From Sabulitectum sp036743055 (GTDB taxonomy: Bacteria > Fermentibacterota > Fermentibacteria > Fermentibacterales > JCC-6): a DNA stretch of 64,000 bases. Below, piece after piece: positions 42,503-49,931 of the stretch (its first letter is position 1; each line of letters starts with the position of its first letter). The notes under the pieces were generated by a model that saw only the letters and a program-made list of their open reading frames with translations, was not told the DNA's origin and made no database searches. Location of the stretch: NCBI GenBank assembly GCA_036743055.1, contig DAINQE010000005.1, positions 1-64,000 of the forward strand, in the 5' to 3' direction. Position numbers and translations under genes: made by a program.

Positions 42503-43428
42503 AGTCTTTCCTCCCACCATTTGTAAAGCAGTTCGAGACCCCGCTCAAGGGAAATCTCCCGCCGCCAGCCAAGACCCTCCAGCCGTGAAGGATCACCCAC
42601 CTGGCAGTACTGGTCACGGTTCCTCAGAAGGCCCGGGTCCGTAACCGCCTCAAGCTCTCCCCCGGCTATTCCCAGGAGTTTCCGAAGCAGCTCCCCGATG
42701 GAATTACCCGAACCGGAACATACGTTATAGAAAGCTGCGCTGCGACCCCGGGCGAGAATGCAGCCGTAAGCCCGCACAACATCCTCGATGTAGAGATAGT
42801 CCCTTACAGCCTCAAGGTTTCCGGTCCTGATCTCCCGGGAGCCCTCTTTCAGCGCGTTCACTATCCTTCTGCAGAAGGAGGGAAGCACGAAATGCCCCTC
42901 CTGCCCCGGACCGAAATGGGGAAAGGACCTGCCCACCACCCAGTCGGTGCCTGAACCGGCCAGAACGCTCTCTGCCAGGAGCTTGCTCTTTCCATACGGG
43001 CTCCTGGGTTCCAGAGGGGAATCCTCGTGAAGCCTGCCCTGGTCCGGACGGTAGACCTCCGCGGAACTGGCAAAGAGGATCCTTGCCCCGGGTGAACGCT
43101 CCCTTACCCATCTTGCAACGCTCTCCGTTCCACCTGCGTTCACCTGGAGAACACGCTCCTCACCGGAGGCGGAATGTGCAACTGAACTCAGACCGGCAAG
43201 GTGCACGACGTACCTCACAGGGCCCTGAATGCCCGGAGGGGGACCCGGCAGCGGCCAGGCGAGCTTCGTTACCCCCGCTGGCGCCTGGAACTCATCCGTC
43301 AGGTCTGCTGCGAAGTCCCCGGGACCAAGTTCGAACATCTCCATGAGGGCCCTGCCCGCAAATCCGGCTGCGCCGGTGACAAGCACCGGGCCGTCCTGGG
43401 CCTGGAAGCCGCAGAGATCCCTTGCCAC
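42499..43428 (-). CDS. NAD-dependent sugar-nucleotide epimerase/dehydratase (SDR)
   Basis: The 309-residue extended SDR has VLVTGAAGFAGRAL (glycine motif), YVVHLAGLSSVAHS, LFASSAEVYRPDQGR and SPYGKSKLLAE (YxxxK). It is closest in feel to GDP-mannose dehydratase, RmlD-type and 4-reductase families, and could convert an RmlB product. The start is GTG 43428, sharing one base with the murB stop. It is followed, with a GTGA overlap, by the PorZ-like gene. The sugar product cannot be assigned. Confidence 0.85.
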   Translation of the reverse strand: MARDLCGFQAQDGPVLVTGAAGFAGRALMEMFELGPGDFAADLTDEFQAPAGVTKLAWPLPGPPPGIQGPVRYVVHLAGLSSVAHSASGEERVLQVNAGGTESVARWVRERSPGARILFASSAEVYRPDQGRLHEDSPLEPRSPYGKSKLLAESVLAGSGTDWVVGRSFPHFGPGQEGHFVLPSFCRRIVNALKEGSREIRTGNLEAVRDYLYIEDVVRAYGCILARGRSAAFYNVCSGSGNSIGELLRKLLGIAGGELEAVTDPGLLRNRDQYCQVGDPSRLEGLGWRREISLERGLELLYKWWEERL

Positions 43429-44303
43429 TACCTCTCCCCCAGCAGTTCTACCTCCCTGAGAAGGTCATATCCAGTTCGTTGGAGAACCCTGTGGTGAACC
43501 AGTTCCATCAGCCTGATCACATCGCCGCTGGTTGCTCCTCCCCTGTTCTCGATGAAATTCGCATGTACATGCGAGACCATGGCTCCGCCAACAGCAAGAC
43601 CTTTCAGGCCGCAGTCCTCGATCAGCCTGCCAGGCGGTGGTCCGTCAACGGGCCTTTTGAAAACGCTTCCCGCGTTGGGCACCCCCAGGGGGAACTTCGC
43701 CCGTCGGAGAGAAAGCACCTGGGAAGCCCGTTCCCTGAGGATGCCGGGGCCTCCGTCGCATCGGGAGAGGTCCATCACCACCTGTGTGATCACGACGGGA
43801 GCGCCTTCCTGGAAACGGCTCTTTCTGTACGCAAAACCGCACTGCTCCATGGCCAGGGTATGCAGCTCGCCCGCTCGGGACAGGAAGGTCACCTCCCGAA
43901 CAACATCGGAGAGGGATGATCCGTAGGCGCCGGCGTTCATGAAAACGGCGCCGCCGGCTGAACCGGGTATGCCCACTGCAAAAACCAGACCGTCCAGGCC
44001 AAGTGAGCAGGCGGCACCGGCCATGGAGGGCAGCGGAGCTCCGCCGCCTGCGGCCAGGGATGTGCCTCTGAAACGGAAGCGCTGATACTCTCCTGAAAGC
44101 ACTATCACCACCCCGTCCCAGCCCTCCGACGGAGCCAGGGTGTTGGAGCCCCGGCCCAGGACGGTCCAGGGGATGGATGTGTTCTCAAGGTACTCCACCA
44201 CCGAGGCAAGTTCGTCGTCGTTCCCGGGAAACGCCGCCCTGGAGGGGCCGCCTATACCCCAGGTGGTGAAACGGGAGAGATCGACGGTCTTGAACTCCGT
44301 CAC
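43428..44303 (-). CDS. murB: UDP-N-acetylenolpyruvoylglucosamine reductase MurB
   Basis: The start is GTG 44303 (GTGA overlap). The 291-residue flavoenzyme has FTTWGIGGPSRAAF and VLGRGSNTLAPSEG (FAD-binding), GAPLPSMAGAACSLGLDGLVFAVGIPGSAGGAVFMNAGAYG, YRKSRFQ, and the catalytic-acid block GRLIEDCGLKGLAVGGAMVSHVHANFI. It reduces the enolpyruvyl group in peptidoglycan precursor synthesis. It lies in a surface-polysaccharide locus rather than the usual mur cluster. It looks like a complete type II-like enzyme. Confidence 0.95.
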   Translation of the reverse strand: MTEFKTVDLSRFTTWGIGGPSRAAFPGNDDELASVVEYLENTSIPWTVLGRGSNTLAPSEGWDGVVIVLSGEYQRFRFRGTSLAAGGGAPLPSMAGAACSLGLDGLVFAVGIPGSAGGAVFMNAGAYGSSLSDVVREVTFLSRAGELHTLAMEQCGFAYRKSRFQEGAPVVITQVVMDLSRCDGGPGILRERASQVLSLRRAKFPLGVPNAGSVFKRPVDGPPPGRLIEDCGLKGLAVGGAMVSHVHANFIENRGGATSGDVIRLMELVHHRVLQRTGYDLLREVELLGER

Positions 44304-45235
44304 AGCTTCAGGTCCTTTCCCATCAATCCTGCCAGGCACGCCCCTACGGAGAGATATGTGAACAGGGGGCGGGGTCCGCCCGCCTTCTCGGCAAGGTAGA
44401 GGACCGCGCGGTAGACAGGGGAGCTGGTGGCCGCCCTGGCCATGAGTCTCGCGGGAAAGAGATGGACCGGATGGGAGAAAACGGGATCGGCCAGCCTGCT
44501 TCCCAGCAGACCCCTGGCCCCTGAATGCTTGTCCAGGGTGTAGGCCAGGCCGCTTCCTCCGTACTCCAGCATCTTCCTGGAATGCTCCCTCACTGAAACA
44601 TCATCAAGGTGGTTCACCGTCAGGGAAGGGTCCCAGTGGAAGGATGTCCCGGCCAGGTGGAGCCTGTATCCAATCTCGGTGTCCTCCCCGCCGTACCTGT
44701 CTATCTTCGGGTCGAATCCTCCGGCGCTCATCAGCAGCTCCCTGGGAATAGAAAGATTTCCTGTTATGAAGTACTTCCAGGGGAACGGCCCCGGAGGCGA
44801 ATCGCCCATCGCCCTGGTATCCATCCACCTCTGCCAGGGGGTGGAGTTCACGTTCCATGCGTTTACCCTCCTGCCCATCACCGCGTCGGAGCCGGTCCTC
44901 TCCCTGATCTCCAGATGCCGGCGAAGGAGTTCCGGCCCGAACTCCAGGTCGGCATCCATGAGAAGGGCGACAGGGGCGCTGGCCCCCTCCATGGCTGCAT
45001 TCCTGGCGGCGGGTCTGTTACCCCCCGGCGACACCCTGACTATCCTCACGGAACAGTTCTGGGGAAGCCGTGACAGCTGCGCCGCGAACTCCATCTCAAC
45101 GGGGTGATCGCTTCCGTCATCGGATATCACCAGCTCCCAGGGACCGGAGATGTCCTGCCTCGACAGCGAGATCAGGAACTTCTGGAAGGGTTCTCCGCCG
45201 TTCTTCACCGGAACCTGCACGGAGATCTCAGCCAT
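44300..45235 (-). CDS. Glycosyltransferase, GT2 family
   Basis: The 311-residue protein begins EISVQVPVKNGGEPFQKFL, a GT-A domain with ISDDGSDHPVEM (the DDGS motif), MDADLEFGPELL (metal-binding DxD) and FDPKIDRYGGEDTEIGYRL (the acceptor-side ED motif). The third of three successive ATGs, at 45235, fits the 8-base overlap with the flippase stop. The C-terminal 70 residues are partly hydrophobic and may be membrane-associated. It should add a sugar to the lipid-linked glycan; donor unknown. It flows into murB with a GTGA overlap. Confidence 0.9.
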   Translation of the reverse strand: MAEISVQVPVKNGGEPFQKFLISLSRQDISGPWELVISDDGSDHPVEMEFAAQLSRLPQNCSVRIVRVSPGGNRPAARNAAMEGASAPVALLMDADLEFGPELLRRHLEIRERTGSDAVMGRRVNAWNVNSTPWQRWMDTRAMGDSPPGPFPWKYFITGNLSIPRELLMSAGGFDPKIDRYGGEDTEIGYRLHLAGTSFHWDPSLTVNHLDDVSVREHSRKMLEYGGSGLAYTLDKHSGARGLLGSRLADPVFSHPVHLFPARLMARAATSSPVYRAVLYLAEKAGGPRPLFTYLSVGACLAGLMGKDLKL

Positions 45236-46646
45236 CATCATCCTCCGGCTCCAGAGTCTCCAGTGGCCCAAGGGAGCGAAGCAGGTAGATGATGAGAACC
45301 GTCAGGAGGGTTCCCCCTGCGATGATCCAGGATCTGATGCCGGGTGCCATCCCCGCCAGGGGACCGGAGAGGACCGGCACCGCTGCCAGGATGACTATGG
45401 CGAAGAAGTTCACAGGGAAGACCTTCCTTCCCAGCCAGAACAGGGAGACCGCCATGAACATGTTGGTTGCCAGGGTTGCGAAGGCGGCCCCCACCGCGCC
45501 GGCCACGGGGATGAGCCTCATGTTGAAGCCTATGTTGAGAATCGCTCCGAAGGCGGTCATCCATCCTATGTACCTTGTCTGACCAGTGAGGAGCGGGGCG
45601 GTCTGGGAAACGGTGAAGAGAGCGTAAAGGGCCGCTGAACCCGCCAGCCATGGAAGCACAGAAGCCGCCGGAAGCCAGAGGGCTCCCCCGAAAACAGCCA
45701 CTATCTCATTAGAAAGCAGCGCCAGCACCATCGCCGCCCAGTTGACGGTTACCATGAAAAGCAGAGCGCTCCTCCCAAGCTCCTCCATGCTGCCGCCCTG
45801 CTTCTTCTTCCTGTAGATGTACCGCTGCCATGCCATCCCGAAGCCCAGTGTAAGCGGGGTAAGGACAAGGACCGCCCTTCCGGCCCACTCGTACCAGCCG
45901 CTCTGCGCCAGGTCGGGGCTTATGGTTCGAAGCATGAACATGTCGGCGCTGGAGAGAACCAGGAGGGCAAGGCTGGCGGGTACCAGGGGGAGGCTGAAGG
46001 CCAGTATCTCCCCTGTGAACCCCCGGGGAACGTTTCTCCCTGCCGATGATGCCGTAAGCCTGTACATCATCCCGATGGTGAACAACGCCGCGGCGATGGT
46101 TGGGATCCACCTCGCCTCCAGGAAGGCCACCAGAGAACCGCCGCCTGAGGTCCCCCTGAGCAGAAGGAAGAGAAGACCCAGGGAGATCAACCCCCTGGCG
46201 AACTGCACTGTGAAGTAGGTCCCCGCCATTCCCCTGGCCCTGGGCATGGCAAGGGCCACCTGAAGCATGGCGACCCCTCCCCCAAGGGCGAGGGCGTGAA
46301 AAAGCAGCGTGGGGTGAGAGAGCTTCAGGATCCCGGCGATTCCTCCGCCCCATATCAGCACGGAGATCACGGATAACCCCAGGGGAACAGTGGGAAGCAG
46401 GATCGACCGGGTCAGCAGGGCCCTGTGGGCGTCGGTTGCATGCCAGGCCCTCACCACGGCGGCGGGGAGACCCAGGACCACTATGCCGGCGATTACCTCG
46501 CTGAGTATCCTGATAACACCCAGCTGACCCGCCTGGTCCGGTGTAAGGAATGTGCTCATGAAGGGCAGGAAGGCGAACTGAACAAGCCCGCTGACTATCA
46601 TCGCAAGACCGTAAAGCAGGGTTTCCCTTGCCAGGTCCTTTTTCAC
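45228..46646 (-). CDS. Polysaccharide flippase, second copy (MATE/Wzx)
   Basis: The start is GTG 46646 (GTGA overlap with the upstream transferase). The 472-residue protein has about 14 hydrophobic segments and Wzx-like motifs such as FLTPDQAGQLGVIRIL, VLSSADMFMLRTISPDLAQSGWYEWA and GWMTAFGAILNIGFNMRLIP. It ends in an acidic tail (LEPEDDDG). Its sequence differs clearly from the other flippase at 33975-35243, so it may move a different glycan or serve the initial steps of another repeat unit. Confidence 0.88.
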   Translation of the reverse strand: MKKDLARETLLYGLAMIVSGLVQFAFLPFMSTFLTPDQAGQLGVIRILSEVIAGIVVLGLPAAVVRAWHATDAHRALLTRSILLPTVPLGLSVISVLIWGGGIAGILKLSHPTLLFHALALGGGVAMLQVALAMPRARGMAGTYFTVQFARGLISLGLLFLLLRGTSGGGSLVAFLEARWIPTIAAALFTIGMMYRLTASSAGRNVPRGFTGEILAFSLPLVPASLALLVLSSADMFMLRTISPDLAQSGWYEWAGRAVLVLTPLTLGFGMAWQRYIYRKKKQGGSMEELGRSALLFMVTVNWAAMVLALLSNEIVAVFGGALWLPAASVLPWLAGSAALYALFTVSQTAPLLTGQTRYIGWMTAFGAILNIGFNMRLIPVAGAVGAAFATLATNMFMAVSLFWLGRKVFPVNFFAIVILAAVPVLSGPLAGMAPGIRSWIIAGGTLLTVLIIYLLRSLGPLETLEPEDDDG

Positions 46647-47716
46647 TTCTCCCACCCCAGCTCGCGGTATCTGCGGTGCATCGTCTCCGCAACGGTCTTC
46701 CAGTGATGGGTCTTCCTTATCCAGGGGGGGCCCGCCGCGGCGTACCTTTCCCTCAGTTCCGGATCGGAGGCCAGTTCGCCCAGGACCTTCTCCAGATCCC
46801 CGGGCCCGGCCACCGCGAAGGGATGGTCGGGGATGAAGTCGATATACGCCTGTGAAAGGCTGGTGACGGTGCATATCCCCATGGAAAGGGTCTCAAGGGA
46901 GTTCACACCGTAACCCATGTCTCCGGTGGCTACCTGGTCCACCGCGATGTGACAGGTTGCCTTGAGCTCAAGGGCCCTGGCGTGGGACATGTTCTCTATG
47001 AGCACCAGTTCCACGGGGAGTTTTCGGGAAAGGTTCTCAACCGCCTTTATGATCTCCTCGGTCCCCTTCACCGAACGTATCCTGGGAGCGTGGCATATCC
47101 GTATCCTGTCGCCACGGGGGGCGGCCGGGGGAACCAGTGAGGTGTCGAAGGGGAGGAAAAGGTATTCCAGCTCATCATAGCGCAGGTAAAGATCGAACTC
47201 GCAGGTGGTGTGAAGCTCGGTGGCGTCCCACACTGGTTTTATGGCCCCCCTCATCCTCAGGTCAAGGCCGTGGTAGTTGGAGACGATATGGGCACCCCTC
47301 TCCCTCAACTCCCTGATGTCACGGCCGTCCCGGAAGAAGCTCATTCCCCCTTCCAGCACATAGATGTCGAAGTCCTTGAGCCCATACTTCGTGGAAGCCC
47401 TGTTCACATAAGGTGTCCAGGCCAGGTCACGCAGGGCCATCAGGACCCTCTCAGCCCGGGAAGGGCTCCAGAATATCCTTTCGGTGGTGCCCGTGAAGGG
47501 GACCCTGAGGCTTCCGCTGCGAATCAGCCTTTTCACCTTCCACAGCCACTCCATGGGGCCGACGAAGGGCAGGTTAAGGCAGATGTCCTCAGGGTAGAGG
47601 TTCTTTGCCCTGTAGAAGGTAACAAGGCGGCTCTGGTGCCCCAGATGCCTGTGTCCCCTCACGTACAGGGTAAGGATGCCGGTGTAGTTCTGGGGGGAGA
47701 GATGAAGCACCTTCAA
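46643..47716 (-). CDS. Glycosyltransferase, GT4-like
   Basis: The 357-residue protein starts at TTG 47716, in a TTGA overlap; a longer open frame upstream is a shadow of the GT-C-like gene. The N-terminus is LKVLHLSPQNYTGILTLYVRG and the donor half has RIRICHAPRIRSVKGTEEIIKAV and VATGDMGYGVNSLETLSMGI, a variant of the GT4 E-x7-E motif. It probably contributes a sugar to the adjacent polysaccharide, with the donor unknown. It overlaps the second flippase. Confidence 0.84.
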   Translation of the reverse strand: MKVLHLSPQNYTGILTLYVRGHRHLGHQSRLVTFYRAKNLYPEDICLNLPFVGPMEWLWKVKRLIRSGSLRVPFTGTTERIFWSPSRAERVLMALRDLAWTPYVNRASTKYGLKDFDIYVLEGGMSFFRDGRDIRELRERGAHIVSNYHGLDLRMRGAIKPVWDATELHTTCEFDLYLRYDELEYLFLPFDTSLVPPAAPRGDRIRICHAPRIRSVKGTEEIIKAVENLSRKLPVELVLIENMSHARALELKATCHIAVDQVATGDMGYGVNSLETLSMGICTVTSLSQAYIDFIPDHPFAVAGPGDLEKVLGELASDPELRERYAAAGPPWIRKTHHWKTVAETMHRRYRELGWEK

Positions 47717-48945
47717 CTGGAGCACCCCTTTCTCAGGGCAAAGGCGAAAACAGCGCCGCCGGCGGCAAGCTGGATCACCGCGCCTGGAATACCCAGTATC
47801 CTGTATCCCAGCAGGTCCGGGGAACCGATGTCCGGCAGGGAAAGGGTGTGAAGAAGAGGGGAGCGGTGCGGGCTCCATATCACCGCCTGTCTGGACTGCG
47901 TGTCGAAATCGTCCATTCCCAGGGACCGTTCCAGGCGGTTGGTGTCCGTGATGCCTGCGGCCAGGGCTATCGCGGCGGAAATCGCCACCAGTACCTTGAA
48001 TGGTCTGGCCCCGGCTCCGGTGCGCATAAGGGGCATGAAGAGAACGGGGAGGGTCGGGAAGAGGAACCTGGGACCCCAGCCGGTTCCGCCGGTCCAGTCG
48101 TGGAGGAAGCCATGCAGGACCAGGGAGAAGACGAAGGGGCTCCAGAACCTCCAGTCGCCGCAGTAGAAGATCGCCAGAACGGTAAGGGGAGCGTACCAGA
48201 AGACCCCCTTGCCCGGGCTGAAGAGCAGACCGGGAATACCCTTTCCATAGAGGTCCACGGAAATGGCGGGATCCTGGGAGTGACCGTCGGAGAAGGGCGA
48301 CCCGAACCTGTAGTGGTTGTAGGCAAGGAGAGCAAGAACGAAGGGCAGTGCGCCGGCGGCCATGTGCAGAAGGTTATCCCCGGGTTTCCTGTCGGTGATG
48401 TAAACCGGAAGCAGCACTATCATGTCAGGTCTCACCAGGAGGGCTGCGCCGAAGAGGACCCCGGCGTGAACGGGTTTTCCGGAGTGGATGAACCAGGCTC
48501 CCCAGAGGGCCAGGGCGGCAGCGGAGGTCATGTCATAGGGCATCCTGCCGTAGATCAGGGCCATGGTTCCCACCATCACGGCAATGAACCTCTTCGTGTC
48601 CACAGGACCCATGAAGCCGTCGGCAAGTCTCTTCATGCCCGCCACCAGGAGAATGCTCATCATGGCGTTGGTGGCCGCGGCCAGGACCTTCCCGGCGGGA
48701 AGCCCCAGGAGCAGCCCGGCTCCGGCTGAGGGAAGCAGTATCAGCGAGTAGCCGGGTGAATGGGGAACATAGGAATCAGACCTTATCCCTGAGACCTGCC
48801 AGCCGTACTCGGAGGTGAAGAGCTCCCTTTCCCCGAAAACCGATTCGGCGACCTGATACTGGGCTGCCACATCGGTGGTGGTGAGCCTTCCTGCGAAGAA
48901 AGCGCAGAGAAGCCCGGCCCAGGCCAGGAGATACCCGAAACGCAT
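47713..48945 (-). CDS. Multi-pass membrane protein, GT-C/DUF2029-like or Wzy candidate
   Basis: The 410-residue protein has about ten hydrophobic helices. Features include a DDxx-like loop in TTTDVAAQYQVAESVFG near the first helix and SVDLYGKGIPGLLFSPGKGVFWYAPL, and FLHDWTGGTGWGPRFLFP, all common in GT-C mannosyltransferase-like or ArnT-like enzymes that use lipid-linked sugars. It could also be a divergent O-antigen polymerase, which is otherwise missing from this locus. It overlaps the downstream GT4-like gene by four bases. Confidence 0.75.
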   Translation of the reverse strand: MRFGYLLAWAGLLCAFFAGRLTTTDVAAQYQVAESVFGERELFTSEYGWQVSGIRSDSYVPHSPGYSLILLPSAGAGLLLGLPAGKVLAAATNAMMSILLVAGMKRLADGFMGPVDTKRFIAVMVGTMALIYGRMPYDMTSAAALALWGAWFIHSGKPVHAGVLFGAALLVRPDMIVLLPVYITDRKPGDNLLHMAAGALPFVLALLAYNHYRFGSPFSDGHSQDPAISVDLYGKGIPGLLFSPGKGVFWYAPLTVLAIFYCGDWRFWSPFVFSLVLHGFLHDWTGGTGWGPRFLFPTLPVLFMPLMRTGAGARPFKVLVAISAAIALAAGITDTNRLERSLGMDDFDTQSRQAVIWSPHRSPLLHTLSLPDIGSPDLLGYRILGIPGAVIQLAAGGAVFAFALRKGCSS

Positions 48946-48950
48946 GGGGT

Positions 48951-49931
48951 TCAGACCCTGCCTTTGAAGGTGTTCCGGAAAAGACCCCTGGCGGAGAAGG
49001 ACTCCTTGAACCTGCAGAGGCCGTGGTTGACCTCCATGTCCAGGGTGTATGTCCCCAGGTCCAGGTAATGGTAGCCCATCTTCCTGGCCCAGTCTATGAC
49101 CTCCCTGTAGACCAGGTTCACGGGCCTCATGGACTGGGACCTCTCATTATGCGAGATGTAGAAGGCAAGGGTCACCCTGGGGTTGCAGTGGAACATCACC
49201 ATTCCCGCATGGACTTCTCCGGACCCGTCCACGGCGATGAACTGCCTGACCATGTTGCGACCCAGCAGGCGGTCAAGAAGACGAAGCTCCTCAAGGGTGT
49301 GGGTAGGCCTGACCCCATGGCGGTCCTTCAGGTTCTCAGCCAGTACAGGGTAGAACCTCGAGAAGTCATTGTCCTCCTCCACATGGAGCCCGGACTTGAC
49401 AGCCTTCCTGACACCCCTTCTGGCGGATTCTGAGAATGCAAGGTCGATCTCCTCCCCAAGCCTTCCCAGGTCTATCACCGCGGTAAGTTCCCTTTTCCTG
49501 TATCCGAATCCCCGTTTCACCAGGGCGAAGTCCAGGTAGTTGTGGGGCCGGCGGAAGTAGCAGACCGGGGGGGGCGTGATCTCCAGCCCTGCAAAACCCT
49601 CTTTCCTGCAGTATTTCAGAAGCTCGTCCACAAGCCGCTCCACCTTGTCGAGACCGGTCCTGTCGTCCAGCACCGGCCCCCCGTACGAGGCCCCCGGGTA
49701 GCTTCTGAACCATATCTCCCCGTCGATCTCCGAGAGGGCGCCTGGAACGATGGCCTCCACTCTGCCTGAAGCGCTCTCGATAATGAGATGATGATTCTCG
49801 AAACGCCCAGGCGGATGGTAGTCCAGGAAGGCCTGCGTGTGGAACACCGTACCGTTGTTGGATCCCTCGGTGAATGAAGCCCAGACGCTGCTGTCCTGTT
49901 CAGTGATCCTCCTTACCGTCATACCGCTCAT
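48951..49931 (-). CDS. FemAB/GNAT-fold transferase
   Basis: The 326-residue protein has two GNAT-like halves. The first contains WFRSYPGASYGGPVLDDRTGL, the second AFSESARRGVRKAVKSGL, QFIAVDGSGEVHAGMVMFHCNP and GYHYLDLGTYTLDMEVNHGLCRFKESF, matching FemAB-like transferases, which attach amino acids or acyl groups to cell-wall or surface glycans. In polysaccharide loci such proteins often carry the name FemAB-related. It overlaps the PorZ-like gene by an ATGA and is followed 5 bases later by the GT-C-like gene. Confidence 0.85.
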   Translation of the reverse strand: MSGMTVRRITEQDSSVWASFTEGSNNGTVFHTQAFLDYHPPGRFENHHLIIESASGRVEAIVPGALSEIDGEIWFRSYPGASYGGPVLDDRTGLDKVERLVDELLKYCRKEGFAGLEITPPPVCYFRRPHNYLDFALVKRGFGYRKRELTAVIDLGRLGEEIDLAFSESARRGVRKAVKSGLHVEEDNDFSRFYPVLAENLKDRHGVRPTHTLEELRLLDRLLGRNMVRQFIAVDGSGEVHAGMVMFHCNPRVTLAFYISHNERSQSMRPVNLVYREVIDWARKMGYHYLDLGTYTLDMEVNHGLCRFKESFSARGLFRNTFKGRV

